Origin: Acidimicrobiia bacterium
Lineage (GTDB): Bacteria > Actinomycetota > Acidimicrobiia > Acidimicrobiales > Poriferisodalaceae
Assembly (NCBI GenBank): GCA_022820505.1
Contig: JAJEFK010000041.1
Location: 17,348 to 81,347 of the forward strand
Reading direction: 5' to 3'
DNA: 64,000 nt
Shown here one piece after another: positions 8,143-17,423 of this stretch (its first letter is position 1; each line of letters opens with the position of its first letter). The notes beneath the pieces were generated by a model. It did not search any database and was not told where the DNA came from. It worked only from the letters and a program-made list of their open reading frames with translations. Both the position numbers and the translations under genes were made by a program.

Positions 8143-9186
8143 TCAGCTGACCGCCGCTGGGGTTGCCTGCCCGGCATCGGACTCGGAATCGGCATCGGTT
8201 TCGCCTTCGCCCTCAGACTCAGCCTCGGATGACGGGCTCATGCCGCGCAGCGCCAGACCCCGCTCGTCGAGCTTCTCGATGACCTCGTCGAGCGATTTCT
8301 GGCCGAAGTTCGGAACGGTCATGAGCTCGTCCACCGATTGGTCGAGCAGCTCGCCGATGGTGTTGAACTGCGCACGCTTGAGGCAGTTGCGGGCGCGCTC
8401 GGACAGGCCCAAGTCCTCGATGGGACGTTCGAGATCGCTGGTCCGGCCGCCGCCGACCGCCACCTCGGCGATATCGAGACCCAGGGGCTCCGGCGACAGC
8501 TCGGCAATCATGAGCATCAGCCGGCACAGGGTGTCGCCGGCCGACGACAGCGCTTCGCGCGGCGTCATCGCGCCATCGGTCTCGATATCGAGCACGAGCC
8601 GGTCGAAATCGGTGGACTGCTCGACGCGCACCGGCTCGACCTCGACCGCCACACGCCGCACCGGGCTGAACAGCGCGTCCACGAGGATCACGCCGATCGT
8701 GCTGCCCGCACGCTCGCTCTCGGGTGCCGCGTAGCCCCAGCCACGCTCGACGGTGAGGTCCATCGCCAGGCGGGCACCCTCGCCGAGCGTGGCGATGTGC
8801 AGGTCGGGCGTCAGGCACTCGACGTCGATACCCCAGTCGACGTGCCCCGCCAGCACCGGGCCCACGCCCCGCTCGTCGAGGCGCACCGCCACGGGCTCGT
8901 CTACGTGGCACCTCAGCACCACGTCCTTGAGATTCAGGATGATGTCGGTGACGTCTTCGACGACGCCCTCGATGGTCGTGAACTCGTGCAGCGCGTCGTC
9001 GAAGCGCACCTGGGTGATTGCTGCGCCGGGAATCGACGACAGCAGCGTGCGGCGCAGCGAGTTGCCCAGCGTGTGCCCGAAGCCGGGCTCCAGCGGGCCG
9101 ATGGCGAAACGCTGGCGGTTGCCCTCAGGCTCGCCGAGGATGTCGATCGTCGGTCGGTGCATGACCAAGGTGTCGGAGATGGACAC
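8143..9186 (-). CDS. rpoA: RNA polymerase alpha subunit
   Basis: Dimerises to nucleate RNA polymerase assembly and contacts UP elements and activators through its C-terminal domain. The alpha-NTD signature '[20 protein letters not shown]' and the CTD helix-hairpin '[16 protein letters not shown]' are clear. GTG at 9186 is chosen because GAAGGGG lies six bases upstream and the resulting 347 residues match mycobacterial alpha; ATG 9162 is an alternative without a good site. The C-terminus ends in an acidic Ser/Glu/Asp tail of about 30 residues. Downstream in the alpha operon, 35 bp after rpsD. Confidence 0.95.
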   Translation of the reverse strand: MSISDTLVMHRPTIDILGEPEGNRQRFAIGPLEPGFGHTLGNSLRRTLLSSIPGAAITQVRFDDALHEFTTIEGVVEDVTDIILNLKDVVLRCHVDEPVAVRLDERGVGPVLAGHVDWGIDVECLTPDLHIATLGEGARLAMDLTVERGWGYAAPESERAGSTIGVILVDALFSPVRRVAVEVEPVRVEQSTDFDRLVLDIETDGAMTPREALSSAGDTLCRLMLMIAELSPEPLGLDIAEVAVGGGRTSDLERPIEDLGLSERARNCLKRAQFNTIGELLDQSVDELMTVPNFGQKSLDEVIEKLDERGLALRGMSPSSEAESEGEGETDADSESDAGQATPAAVS

Positions 9187-9221
9187 GTTCACCCCTTCGT
9201 GGGCGGCAGATGTTGACAGGA

Positions 9222-9839
9222 CTATTTGCTGTAGAGCTCGACGATGAGCTGCTCGCGAACCGGGATCTCGATCTGGGATCGGATCGGCAGCTCGCGCACG
9301 GTGACTCGCTGGCCGCCGTCGCTCGCCTCCAGCCACGCAGGCGGGGTGCGGTCCAGCACGTCGAGATTCCAGCGGATGGTGACGATCTCGCGGGCCTTGG
9401 TCCGCAACTCGACCACGTCATCCTTGCGGGCCCGGAAGCTGGGGATGTTCACCCGGCGACCGTTGACGTCGATGTGGCCGTGGCTCACGAACTGGCGGGC
9501 CTGCGGGCGAGTCGCCGCCCAACCGGCCCGGTACACGATGTTGTCGAGCCGCAGCTCGAGCAGCCGCAGCAGGTTCTCTCCGGTGACGCCGCGCTGGCGG
9601 GCAGCCTCCTCGTAGGCGTTGCGGAACTGCCGCTCAGTCATCCCGTAGGTGAAGCGGCACTTCTGCTTCTCCTGCAGCTGCAGCAAGAACTCCGAGTTCT
9701 GGCTGCGTCGCCGGCCGCGGCCGTGCTCGCCGGGCGGGTAGGGACGCCGGTCGAGCGCCTTCGTCTCGCCCTCAGTGCCCCAGATATTGGTGTTCAGCCG
9801 CCGCGAGACGCGCGCCTTGGGACCGGTGTAGCGAGACAT
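9222..9839 (-). CDS. rpsD: 30S ribosomal protein uS4
   Basis: A 205-residue uS4, a 16S rRNA primary binder. It has the S4 RNA-binding fold 'RLDNIVYRAGWAATRPQARQ' and 'HIDVNGRRVNIPS'. The N-terminal zinc cysteines of C+ paralogues are absent, so it is the zinc-independent form. Two bases separate it from rpsK. Confidence 0.96.
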   Translation of the reverse strand: MSRYTGPKARVSRRLNTNIWGTEGETKALDRRPYPPGEHGRGRRRSQNSEFLLQLQEKQKCRFTYGMTERQFRNAYEEAARQRGVTGENLLRLLELRLDNIVYRAGWAATRPQARQFVSHGHIDVNGRRVNIPSFRARKDDVVELRTKAREIVTIRWNLDVLDRTPPAWLEASDGGQRVTVRELPIRSQIEIPVREQLIVELYSK

Positions 9840-9840
9840 C

Positions 9841-10233
9841 TCAGACCCTCCGGCGCTTCGGTGGGCGGCAGCCGTTGTGCGGCACCGGCGTCATGTCGCG
9901 GATGCCCTTGATCTCGATGCCGGAATTCTGGATGGAGCGGATCGCGGTCTCGCGGCCCGAACCGGGACCCTTCACGTGCACGTGCACCCGGCGCACGCCA
10001 TGCTCCATGGCGCGCTCGGAGGCCTGCTCGGCGGCCTGCTGCGCGGCGAATGGCGTCGACTTGCGGGAACCCTTGAAACCGGCATTCCCGGCCGAGGCCC
10101 ATGACACCACGTTGCCCTGCAGGTCGGTGAACGTGATGATCGTGTTGTTGAACGAGCTCTTGATGTGCGCCACGCCGTCACCGACGTTCTTGCGCTCCCT
10201 GCGCCGCCCTCGGCGAGGCTGCTGCTGATTCAC
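9841..10233 (-). CDS. rpsK: 30S ribosomal protein uS11
   Basis: A 130-residue uS11 with '[19 protein letters not shown]' and the C-terminal '[13 protein letters not shown]'. GTG at 10233, preceded by GAGAGGCGGG, gives the normal length; the open frame extends further upstream but overlaps rpsM and is not family-like. Confidence 0.95.
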   Translation of the reverse strand: MNQQQPRRGRRRERKNVGDGVAHIKSSFNNTIITFTDLQGNVVSWASAGNAGFKGSRKSTPFAAQQAAEQASERAMEHGVRRVHVHVKGPGSGRETAIRSIQNSGIEIKGIRDMTPVPHNGCRPPKRRRV

Positions 10234-10291
10234 TTGCGCCCGCCTCTCATGCGTCCGGTCACTCGTTGCCGACGAATTCGGCCGCGCACGT

Positions 10292-10669
10292 TCACTTGCG
10301 TACCTTCTTCTTGCCCGCGACGGTCTTGCGCGGACCCTTGCGGGTGCGTGCGTTGGTATGCGTGCGCTGACCTCGCACCGGAAGCCCACGGCGGTGACGG
10401 ACGCCCTGGTAGCAGCCGATCTCGATCTTCCGCTTGACGTCTTGGGCCACGTCGCGCCGCAGGTCGCCTTCGACAGCCAGGTTGGCGTCGATGTGGTTGC
10501 GGATACGGGCCACCTCGGCATCGGTCAGGTCGCGCACGCGCGTGCGCTCTGCGATGTTCAGGTCTTCGCAGATCTGCTGGCTGGCCGAGCGGCCGATGCC
10601 GTAGATGTAGGTGAGCGCGATCTCCACACGCTTCTCACGCGGTATGTCGACGCCGGCGATTCGGGCCAT
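10292..10669 (-). CDS. rpsM: 30S ribosomal protein uS13
   Basis: A 125-residue uS13 with '[20 protein letters not shown]', '[15 protein letters not shown]' and the basic C-terminal '[16 protein letters not shown]'. 18 bp after rpmJ; 58 bp before rpsK. Confidence 0.96.
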   Translation of the reverse strand: MARIAGVDIPREKRVEIALTYIYGIGRSASQQICEDLNIAERTRVRDLTDAEVARIRNHIDANLAVEGDLRRDVAQDVKRKIEIGCYQGVRHRRGLPVRGQRTHTNARTRKGPRKTVAGKKKVRK

Positions 10670-10687
10670 CGATACAGAACTCCTGTC

Positions 10688-10801
10688 TCAGCCTTGCCGC
10701 TGCTTGTGTCGCGGGTTCTCACAGATCACCCGGATCCGCCCGTGACGGCGGATGACGCGGCACTTGTCGCAGATCTTCTTGACGCTCGGACGGACTTTCA
10801 T
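10688..10801 (-). CDS. rpmJ: 50S ribosomal protein bL36 (zinc form)
   Basis: A 37-residue gene: [17 protein letters not shown] then [20 protein letters not shown]. The zinc ligands C-x2-C, C and H are intact. It heads the alpha operon. In most actinobacteria infA precedes it, but here only 72 bp separate it from the adk stop and no infA or map is present. Confidence 0.95.
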   Translation of the reverse strand: MKVRPSVKKICDKCRVIRRHGRIRVICENPRHKQRQG

Positions 10802-10831
10802 CGGGTGACCTGCGCTGTAGACGAGCGAGCA

Positions 10832-10837
10832 AGTATA
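10832..10837 (-). promoter_or_regulatory. candidate -10 element ahead of rpmJ (alpha operon)
   Basis: On the minus strand the adk-rpmJ spacer contains CCCTATACTTG; TATACT is a good -10 hexamer 31 bp upstream of the rpmJ ATG. The hexamer 17 bp further upstream (ATCGAG) is a poor -35 match, so the call is tentative. It lies next to the duplicated adk end. Confidence 0.35.
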
Positions 10838-10841
10838 GGGG

Positions 10842-10900
10842 TCATCGTGCTGCCTCGATGGCGGCCACTGGCCTCATCGTGCGGCCTCAATGGCCGCCAC
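10842..10900 (-). repeat. direct repeat: adk 3' end duplicated downstream of its stop
   Basis: The last 27 bases of adk including TGA (10874-10900) recur at 10842-10868 with 24 of 27 identical, offset by 32 bp. In coding direction both copies read GTGGC(C/G)GCCAT(T/C)GAGGC followed by AGCACGATGA or CGCACGATGA. The second copy encodes the same C-terminal residues plus a stop, but has no upstream gene. Confidence 0.85.
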
Positions 10901-11434
10901 GATGCGCCCATGGACCTCGGCGGGGGTTCCGAGGCCGTCTACCGTCACCAGCACTCCCTGATCGGCGAACAGCTTCCGCAGCGGCGCTGTCTCGGCTTCG
11001 TACAGCTCCAGCCTCCGCGCAATCGCCTCCGGCGTGTCGTCGGCTCGGCCGCGCTCCAGCATCCGCTGGGTCACCACCTCGTCGGGCACGTCCAGGTCGA
11101 TCGCCCGATCCACCGCGTGCGGCGCCAGCAGTGCAAACAGACCGTCAGCTTGGGCCTCAGTGCGAGGGAAGCCGTCGAGGAGGAAACCGGCAGCAGTGTC
11201 GGGCTCGGTGAGCCGCTCAGCCACGATGCCCAGGATCAGCTCGTCGCTGACCAGGTCGCCCGCGTCCATGACTGCCTTGGCCTGCCGACCCAGCTCGGTG
11301 CCTGCAGCGACCGCAGCGCGCAGCATGTCGCCCGTCGAGATGTGGGCGACGCCGTAGCGCTCCACCAGCAGCTCGCACTGGGTGCCCTTGCCAGCTCCCT
11401 GCTTGCCCAGGATGACCAGTCGTCGCGTGCTCAT
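10874..11434 (-). CDS. adk: adenylate kinase (short-LID form)
   Basis: Catalyses ATP + AMP to 2 ADP. The 186-residue protein has the P-loop ILGKQGAGKGTQ, the NMP-binding 'ISTGDMLRAAV', the LID arginine motif 'LLDGFPRTEAQADGL' and 'GRADDTPEAIARRLELY'. The LID is short, without zinc cysteines, as in other actinobacteria. The P-loop has Lys-Gln where most adenylate kinases have Pro-Pro, with the essential GAGKGT intact. ATG overlaps the secY stop (TGATG), so translation is coupled. Confidence 0.94.
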   Translation of the reverse strand: MSTRRLVILGKQGAGKGTQCELLVERYGVAHISTGDMLRAAVAAGTELGRQAKAVMDAGDLVSDELILGIVAERLTEPDTAAGFLLDGFPRTEAQADGLFALLAPHAVDRAIDLDVPDEVVTQRMLERGRADDTPEAIARRLELYEAETAPLRKLFADQGVLVTVDGLGTPAEVHGRIVAAIEAAR

Positions 11435-12762
11435 CAGGCCAGGAATCCCTCGTAGTTGCGCATCAGCAACTGGCTGTCGACCTGCTTCATGGTCTCGAGC
11501 GCCACGCCGGAGGCAATCAGGATCGAGACACCGCCGAAGCCGATGGCTGCACCGGCGCCACCAGAGCCCAGCGCATCGAGGTCACTGGTCAGCGACAGCA
11601 GCACGCTGGGCAGCAGCGCCACCATGGCAATGAACAAAGCGCCCGGCAGCGTGATGCGGTTCAGCACTCTGGCCAGGTACCGCTCGGTCTGCGGCCCCGG
11701 CCGGATGCCGGGAATGAAGCCGCCCTGCTTGCGGATGTTGTCGGCCTGGCGCACCGGGTCGAACGTGATGGCCGTATAGAAGTAGGCGAAGCCCACGATC
11801 AGCCCGCCGAAGAACAGGATGTAGGCGATGTTGTCGGGCTGGGTCAGATACTCGTCGACAGCGGTCTGCAGCCACCCCCAGTTCGCCACATTCGACAGCA
11901 GTACCGGCAGGAACAGGATCGAGCTGGCGAAGATCACCGGAATCACGCCCGACTGGTTGACCTTCAGCGGGATGTAGGTGTTCTGCCCGCCGTAGAGCCG
12001 GCGGCCCACCTGCCGGCGGGAGAACTGCACCGGGATGCGACGCTGGCCCTGCTCGATGAAGATGATGGCCACCATCATTCCGGTGGCCACGATGATCGCC
12101 GCCGCCAGGTACACCGTGCCTTGCACCGCCAGCAAGCGGGCGCCGTCGAAGGGGATCGTGGACACGACCGAGGCGAAAATCAGCAGCGACATGCCATTGC
12201 CCACGCCGCGCTGGCTGATCAGCTCGCCCATCCACATGAGCAGCGCCGTACCCGCCGTCAGCGACAGGATCACCAGCGCCACGCGGTTGAACGTGAAGTC
12301 GGGGATGACGATGACGCCGGCGGTATTGCCCAAGGCAGTGCCCTGGCCCCGCCCGAAGATGAACGTGATGCCCGTGGCCTGCACGAAGGCGATGCCCAGC
12401 GTCAGGTAGCGGGTGTATTGCGTCAGCTTCCGCTGCCCTACCGCACCCTGTTGCTGGAGCTGCTCGAAGCGCGGGATCGCGACGGTGAGGATCTGGATGA
12501 TGATCGACGCCGTGATGTACGGCATGATCCCCAACGCGAAGATCGCGAAGTTGGTGAGCGCGCCGCCCGAGAACAGGTTCAGCAGCGCCAGCACGCCGCC
12601 GGTCGAGCTGGCCTGCTCGCGCAAGGACACAATGGCGTCGAAGTCGATTCCCGGCACCGGCACCTGGGAGCCCAACCTGTACGCCGCGATGATGAACAGC
12701 GTGAACAGGATCTTCCGGCGCAGGTCTGCGATCCGGAAGATGTTGCGCATGTGGCCGAGCAC
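11434..12762 (-). CDS. secY: preprotein translocase subunit SecY
   Basis: Channel subunit of the Sec translocon. 442 residues with ten predicted membrane helices, starting 'RIADLRRKILFTLFIIAAYR', the plug region 'GVLALLNLFSGGALTNFAIF' and the C-terminal 'FIPGIRPGPQTERYL'. GTG at 12762 follows AGGGG at a fitting distance; ATG 12750 is an alternative. 9 bp after rplO and coupled to adk. Confidence 0.95.
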   Translation of the reverse strand: MLGHMRNIFRIADLRRKILFTLFIIAAYRLGSQVPVPGIDFDAIVSLREQASSTGGVLALLNLFSGGALTNFAIFALGIMPYITASIIIQILTVAIPRFEQLQQQGAVGQRKLTQYTRYLTLGIAFVQATGITFIFGRGQGTALGNTAGVIVIPDFTFNRVALVILSLTAGTALLMWMGELISQRGVGNGMSLLIFASVVSTIPFDGARLLAVQGTVYLAAAIIVATGMMVAIIFIEQGQRRIPVQFSRRQVGRRLYGGQNTYIPLKVNQSGVIPVIFASSILFLPVLLSNVANWGWLQTAVDEYLTQPDNIAYILFFGGLIVGFAYFYTAITFDPVRQADNIRKQGGFIPGIRPGPQTERYLARVLNRITLPGALFIAMVALLPSVLLSLTSDLDALGSGGAGAAIGFGGVSILIASGVALETMKQVDSQLLMRNYEGFLA

Positions 12763-12771
12763 GATGAGCCC

Positions 12772-13263
12772 CTAGCGATTGGTGTGCTGGTTGCCCCGGG
12801 CGGGCGGCCGGGGGCCGCCGAATGTGGGCGGCAGAATCTCGATGCTGCCGCCGGCACTCTCGATGGCTGCCCGGGCCGAGCCGGACACGGCATGGGCCTT
12901 CACCGTTACGGATCGGGTGATCTCGCCGCGCCCGAGGATCTTGACCATGGCGCCCTTGGACACCAAGCCGCGAGCCAGCAGCTCGACGGGGGTGATTTCG
13001 TCGAGACCGCAGTCTTCGAGGGTGTCGAGATTGACCGGCTGATACTCAACGCGAAACGGGTTCTTGAAGCCTTTGAGCTTGGGAACGCGGACCTGCAGCG
13101 GCAGCTGCCCGCCCTCGTACCAGACAGGAACGGTGCCGCGGGCGCGTGTGCCCTTGGTGCCGCGGCCGGCAGTCTTGCCGCCCTTGCCGCTGGTGCCGCG
13201 CGCCACTCGCTTGCGCTTGCGCTTCGATCCCGGCGGCGGGGCCAGATCATGCAGTCTCAGCAT
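12772..13263 (-). CDS. rplO: 50S ribosomal protein uL15
   Basis: 163 residues: '[20 protein letters not shown]', 'GGKTAGRGTKGTRARG', and 'GGQLPLQVRVPKLKGFKNPF'. ATG 13263 with AGGAGG seven bases upstream is preferred over the in-frame ATG at 13287. Its start overlaps the end of rpmD by 17 bp. Confidence 0.95.
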   Translation of the reverse strand: MLRLHDLAPPPGSKRKRKRVARGTSGKGGKTAGRGTKGTRARGTVPVWYEGGQLPLQVRVPKLKGFKNPFRVEYQPVNLDTLEDCGLDEITPVELLARGLVSKGAMVKILGRGEITRSVTVKAHAVSGSARAAIESAGGSIEILPPTFGGPRPPARGNQHTNR

Positions 13264-13489
13264 CGCCGACCTCCTGAGCTGTGACAAATTCAGCAGTGAT
13301 CAGATGATTCACCTTGCGCAGCATGCCGCGGATCTCCGGTCGATCCGGCAGCGTATGGCTGCGGCCGATCCTGCCCAGCCCAAGCGCCCGCAGCGCACCG
13401 CGTGCCTTGGGCTTGGCCCCGATGGCCGATCGCACCTGGGTCACCACGATCTGGCTGGTGCCGTGCTGATTCGAAACCGGCGCGTTCAT
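13247..13489 (-). CDS. rpmD: 50S ribosomal protein uL30
   Basis: 80 residues, slightly long for the family because of both ends. The core '[20 protein letters not shown]' and '[20 protein letters not shown]' is typical. ATG overlaps the rpsE stop (ATGA), and its own stop lies inside rplO. Confidence 0.93.
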   Translation of the reverse strand: MNAPVSNQHGTSQIVVTQVRSAIGAKPKARGALRALGLGRIGRSHTLPDRPEIRGMLRKVNHLITAEFVTAQEVGDAETA

Positions 13490-14196
13490 GACGGCGTCCC
13501 TGCAGATGCGTCGCTCAGCTTGCGCGTGCGCTCTGTCTCCCGGTATGCCTCGAGCAGACCGGCCGGGATGCACTCCTCGGGAGACAGCCCGCGCAGCTTG
13601 GCCACCTCGTCAGGACGCTTCAGGGCCGCCAAGCCTGCGATGGTGGCCCTGGCCACGTTGATGTGATTGGAGGAGCCGAGCGACTTGGCCAGCACGTCGC
13701 TGATTCCTGCCTCCTCAAGGATCGCCCTGGCGGCGCCGCCGGCAATGACCCCGGTGCCTGGCGCGGCAGGCTGCAGCAGCACCTTGCCAGCGCCCATGAC
13801 TCCCAGCACCGGGTGGACGATGGTGGAGCCGGCCAGGGGCACCTCGAACAGGCTCTTGCGGGCCTCTTCGGTGCCCTTCTGGATCGCCAACGGCACTTCC
13901 TTGGCCTTGCCGTAGCCCAGGCCGACCCGGCCGGCGCCGTCGCCGATCACGACGAGTGCGGAGAACGAGAAGCGACGGCCGCCCTTGACCACCTTGGCCA
14001 CGCGGTTGATGTCGATGACCCGCGATTCACGCAGACCGTCGTCACCGCTGTTGCGGGGGTTGTCGAATTGGCGATCGCGCGGGCGGCGTCCGCCTCGCTC
14101 GCGCTCATTGCCGCCGCCGCGTTCATTGCCGCTGCGCTCTTCGGGGCCGCTGCGCGGTTGGGAAGGGCCGGCCTGAGAGGTTGGTGCGTCTGTCAC
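13486..14196 (-). CDS. rpsE: 30S ribosomal protein uS5 with RG-rich N-terminal extension
   Basis: 236 residues. The first 60 form a Gly/Arg/Glu/Asn-rich tail with repeats of '[20 protein letters not shown]', longer than most uS5 N-termini. The conserved part has '[19 protein letters not shown]', '[15 protein letters not shown]' and '[16 protein letters not shown]'. GTG 14196 is preceded by GGGAGG. Binds helix 34/h28 region and affects decoding fidelity. Confidence 0.94.
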   Translation of the reverse strand: MTDAPTSQAGPSQPRSGPEERSGNERGGGNERERGGRRPRDRQFDNPRNSGDDGLRESRVIDINRVAKVVKGGRRFSFSALVVIGDGAGRVGLGYGKAKEVPLAIQKGTEEARKSLFEVPLAGSTIVHPVLGVMGAGKVLLQPAAPGTGVIAGGAARAILEEAGISDVLAKSLGSSNHINVARATIAGLAALKRPDEVAKLRGLSPEECIPAGLLEAYRETERTRKLSDASAGTPS

Positions 14197-14206
14197 GAGT
14201 CCTCCC

Positions 14207-14560
14207 TCAGAACTCCAGGCCGCCCGCACGGGCAGCATCTGCGAGGGCCGCCACGCGGCCGTGGTAACGGTTCCCGCCCCGGTCGAAAGTGACCGTGGTG
14301 GTGCCTGCCACCCGAGCCCGCTCGGCGATGAGCCGACCGATCTCACCGGCGGCTGCGATGTTGCCGCCGCCCGTCACGCCGGCCTCGCGCGACGATGCAG
14401 CAGCCACCGTGTGGCCGGTTTCGTCGTCGATGAGCTGGGCGCTGATATGCCGGTTGGACCGGTGCACCGCGAGGCGGGGGCGCGCTGCGGTGCCGGTGAT
14501 CTTCTTGCGGACGCGACGGCGCCGGCGATCGCGCCGAGCCGCCCTCGTGGGAGCACTCAC
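14207..14560 (-). CDS. rplR: 50S ribosomal protein uL18
   Basis: 117-residue 5S rRNA-binding protein with '[19 protein letters not shown]' and the C-terminal '[20 protein letters not shown]'. Coupled to rplF by an ATGA overlap. Confidence 0.95.
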   Translation of the reverse strand: MSAPTRAARRDRRRRRVRKKITGTAARPRLAVHRSNRHISAQLIDDETGHTVAAASSREAGVTGGGNIAAAGEIGRLIAERARVAGTTTVTFDRGGNRYHGRVAALADAARAGGLEF

Positions 14561-15138
14561 TTCGCCGCCTTTCCGGCTTTGCGCAGCACGCGCTCGTCGA
14601 CGTAGCGGATGCCCTTGCCCTTGTAGGGCTCTGGCTTGCGCAGCGCACGGATGTTGGCTGCGACCTGCCCGACGAGCTGCTTGTCGATGCCCTTCACAAT
14701 GATGGATGTCTGGTTCGGCACCTCGAAGCTGATGCCGTCGGGTGCCGTCACCGGCACGGTGTGACTGAATCCCAGCGAGAGCTCGAGCGCCGATGATCCC
14801 CGTGCCGCTGCGCGGTATCCCACGCCGACGATCTGCAATTCCTTGGAGAAGCCCTGCGACACGCCCTGCACCATGTTGGCGACCAGCGCCCGGCTCAGGC
14901 CGTGCAGCGACCGCTGCGAGCGGCTGTCGTCGGCGCGCCCCACGATGACCTCGCTGCCGCCTTCCCGGTCGTCGACGCGCACGTGGATGCCGGCGGCCAG
15001 CTCCCGCTGGAGCTCGCCTCCGGGTCCGCGGACCGTCACCACGTCGCCGGCCACGGAGCCGGCGACGTCGGGGGCCGGTTCGGCCGTCACCGTCACCCCG
15101 TCAGGAATCGAGATGGGCGTCTTGCCCACGCGTGACAT
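14557..15138 (-). CDS. rplF: 50S ribosomal protein uL6
   Basis: 193 residues with two uL6 repeats: '[17 protein letters not shown]', the '[11 protein letters not shown]' strand, and the second-domain '[20 protein letters not shown]' then '[12 protein letters not shown]'. Slightly longer than the usual 178-180 residues through insertions in the first domain. Confidence 0.95.
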   Translation of the reverse strand: MSRVGKTPISIPDGVTVTAEPAPDVAGSVAGDVVTVRGPGGELQRELAAGIHVRVDDREGGSEVIVGRADDSRSQRSLHGLSRALVANMVQGVSQGFSKELQIVGVGYRAAARGSSALELSLGFSHTVPVTAPDGISFEVPNQTSIIVKGIDKQLVGQVAANIRALRKPEPYKGKGIRYVDERVLRKAGKAAK

Positions 15139-15147
15139 CGCCGCCTC

Positions 15148-15552
15148 CTACCAGACGTAACAGAGGATCTCGCCGCCCATGCGGTTGCGGCGAGCCTCGC
15201 GGTCGGTCATCAGGCCCCGGCTCGTCGACAGCACGGCGATGCCGAGGCCGCCGAGCACGCGGGGAACCTTGTCGGACTTGGTGTACACCCGCAGCCCAGG
15301 CTTGGAGATGCGCTGCAGCCCCGAGATGGTGCGATCCCGGTCACCGGTGTACTTCAGGTTGATGGTGAGCGTCTGGGCGGGGCCGTCGGTGCCGTCGCTC
15401 ACCTGGTAGTCGCTCACGTAGCCCTCACGCTTGAGGATCGCTGCCAGGCGCTCCTTCTGCTTGGAGGACGGCATGGCCACCTCGTCCTTGAACACCATGT
15501 TGGCGTTGCGGATGCGGGTGAGCATGTCCGCAATGGGGTCGGTCATCGACAT
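15148..15552 (-). CDS. rpsH: 30S ribosomal protein uS8
   Basis: 134 residues: '[20 protein letters not shown]', '[20 protein letters not shown]', ending '[12 protein letters not shown]', all typical. The product would begin MSMTD or MTD; both starts are in frame. Binds 16S central domain and can act as an spc-operon autoregulator in other bacteria; no such site was recognised here. Confidence 0.95.
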   Translation of the reverse strand: MSMTDPIADMLTRIRNANMVFKDEVAMPSSKQKERLAAILKREGYVSDYQVSDGTDGPAQTLTINLKYTGDRDRTISGLQRISKPGLRVYTKSDKVPRVLGGLGIAVLSTSRGLMTDREARRNRMGGEILCYVW

Positions 15553-15580
15553 GTGCGCACCTCCCTCACCTGCTGGCCCC

Positions 15581-15766
15581 TCACCAGCTGGCCTTCGTCA
15601 CGCCGGGCACCTCGCCGGCATGGACCATCTCTCGCAGGCACACTCGGCACAGCCCGAACTTGCGGTATACCGACCGCGGTCGGCCGCACACGCGACAGCG
15701 CGTGTAGGCGCGCACCTTGAACTTGGGGGTGCGCTGCTGCTTGTTGACGAGTGCCTTCTTGGCCAT
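15581..15766 (-). CDS. rpsN: 30S ribosomal protein uS14, zinc-binding type
   Basis: 61-residue short form with the zinc ribbon CRVCGRPRS then '[19 protein letters not shown]' (four cysteines intact). The short C+ form is the usual copy in the spc operon of actinobacteria. Confidence 0.95.
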   Translation of the reverse strand: MAKKALVNKQQRTPKFKVRAYTRCRVCGRPRSVYRKFGLCRVCLREMVHAGEVPGVTKASW

Positions 15767-15811
15767 CGGTACTGCCTTTGTTGAAATGGGGCCTGGTGAA
15801 ATAGTCGGGCG

Positions 15812-16423
15812 CTATGCCGTCGGGGTTTGGCGGAATGGAAAGCCGAGCGCAACCAGCAGGGCACGCCCGCCTTCGTCGTCGACGGCTGACGTCACGAGCG
15901 TGATGTCCATGCCGCGGATCTGGTTGACGCTGTCGTAGTCGATCTCAGGAAAGACCAACTGTTCGGTGAGGCCGAACGTGTAGTTGCCGTGGCCGTCGAA
16001 GCTGCGCGGCGACAGACCCCGGAAGTCGCGGATACGAGGGATGGCCAACGACACGAGACGGTCGTAGAACTCCCACATCCGGTCACGGCGCATGGTGACG
16101 CGGGCGCCGATCGCGTTGCCCTCGCGCAGCTTGAACCCTGCGATGGACTGCTTCGCCCGGGTGATTGCCGGTCGCTGACCGCAAATGCGGCTGAGGTCGT
16201 CGATGGCGCCTTCGAGCAGGCCCCGGTTTGTCAGCGCAGCGCCGACGCCCATGTTCACGCTGATCTTCGTCAGCGTGGGCACCTGCATCACGTTCGCGAG
16301 CCCGAGCTCGTCCCGCAGTTGCGCGCGGACGGTGTCGCGGTAGAGCACTTTCATCCGGGGCTCGGGCCGCTCGTTGCCGCCGGCGCCGGACGGAGCGGCG
16401 GAGGGGGCCTCGGTCACGCTCAT
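15812..16423 (-). CDS. rplE: 50S ribosomal protein uL5
   Basis: 203 residues: an N-terminal extension of about 20 residues rich in Ala/Ser, then '[20 protein letters not shown]', '[20 protein letters not shown]' and '[19 protein letters not shown]'. ATG 16423 follows GGGGAGGAGC and overlaps the rplX stop as ATGA. Binds 5S rRNA. Confidence 0.95.
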   Translation of the reverse strand: MSVTEAPSAAPSGAGGNERPEPRMKVLYRDTVRAQLRDELGLANVMQVPTLTKISVNMGVGAALTNRGLLEGAIDDLSRICGQRPAITRAKQSIAGFKLREGNAIGARVTMRRDRMWEFYDRLVSLAIPRIRDFRGLSPRSFDGHGNYTFGLTEQLVFPEIDYDSVNQIRGMDITLVTSAVDDEGGRALLVALGFPFRQTPTA

Positions 16424-16758
16424 GGCAGCTCCTCCCCGGAGGCCCGGTGGTAACGCACCTTGCGGCCGCCCTCGAAGCGGAAACCGACGCGGCCTGGCTG
16501 GCCTGTGCGCGGGCACACCACTGCCACGTTCGACACGTCGATCGGCAGCAGGTAGTCGATGATCTGGCCCTCCTGGTTCTGCTGGGAAGGCTTCTGGTGC
16601 TTGTGCCCTACGTTCACGCCTTCCACCGTGAGGCGGCGGCGCGCCAAATCCACCGACACGACTTCGCCTTCCCGGCCCTTGTCAGGGCCGGAGACCACGC
16701 GCACGGTGTCGCCCTTGCGCACTCGCAGCCGCGGCAGCTGGTTCTTCTGGCGTGCCAT
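16420..16758 (-). CDS. rplX: 50S ribosomal protein uL24
   Basis: 112 residues with the KOW motif '[20 protein letters not shown]' and '[19 protein letters not shown]'. It is an assembly initiator of the 50S subunit. ATG 16758 gives normal length; the open frame upstream overlaps rplN. Confidence 0.95.
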   Translation of the reverse strand: MARQKNQLPRLRVRKGDTVRVVSGPDKGREGEVVSVDLARRRLTVEGVNVGHKHQKPSQQNQEGQIIDYLLPIDVSNVAVVCPRTGQPGRVGFRFEGGRKVRYHRASGEELP

Positions 16759-16771
16759 CACGTCACCCCCA

Positions 16772-17140
16772 TCACAGAACTTCCGGGGCGAGCGACACGA
16801 TGCGCATGAAGCGCTTGTCGCGCAGCTCGCGGCCGACGGGACCGAAGATGCGGGTGCCACGCGGCTGGCGGTTGTCGTCGACGAGCACGGCGGCGTTCTC
16901 GTCGAAGCGGATGTAACTGCCGTCGGGGCGCCTGCGCTGCTTGCGCGTACGCACCACGACGCAGCGCACCACCTCGCCCTTGCGCACAGCGGCGCCGGGG
17001 ATGGCGTCCTTCACGGTGGCGATGAACACGTCGCCGATCGAGGCATAGCGCCGACCCGTGCCGCCGAGCACGCGAATGCACAGCACCTCGCGGGCGCCGG
17101 AGTTGTCGGCGACTTTGAGTCGGGACTCTTGCTGGATCAT
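16772..17140 (-). CDS. rplN: 50S ribosomal protein uL14
   Basis: 122 residues, starting '[20 protein letters not shown]', with '[19 protein letters not shown]' and ending '[15 protein letters not shown]'; canonical length. Four bases after rpsQ. Confidence 0.96.
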   Translation of the reverse strand: MIQQESRLKVADNSGAREVLCIRVLGGTGRRYASIGDVFIATVKDAIPGAAVRKGEVVRCVVVRTRKQRRRPDGSYIRFDENAAVLVDDNRQPRGTRIFGPVGRELRDKRFMRIVSLAPEVL

Positions 17141-17144
17141 GACC

Positions 17145-17423
17145 TCACCGCGCCCGTTCGATGATCTCCACCAGGCGCCAGCGCTTGGTCTTCGAGATCG
17201 GCCGGGTTTCCATGACGCGCACCCGGTCGCCCGGACGCGTGTCTCCAGCGGGGTCGTGGACGTACAGCTTCTTCGTGCGCTGAACAGTCTTGAAGTAGCG
17301 GGGGTGGCGCACACGCTCGGTCACCGAGACGACCGCCGTGCGGTCCATCTTGGTGGAGGTGACGATGCCCTCGCGCACTTTGCGCCGGTTGCGCTCGACG
17401 GTCTCGGCAGTCTCGGTGCTCAT
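17145..17423 (-). CDS. rpsQ: 30S ribosomal protein uS17
   Basis: 92 residues: '[20 protein letters not shown]' and '[20 protein letters not shown]'. Early 16S rRNA binder. ATG overlaps the rpmC stop (ATGA). Confidence 0.95.
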   Translation of the reverse strand: MSTETAETVERNRRKVREGIVTSTKMDRTAVVSVTERVRHPRYFKTVQRTKKLYVHDPAGDTRPGDRVRVMETRPISKTKRWRLVEIIERAR

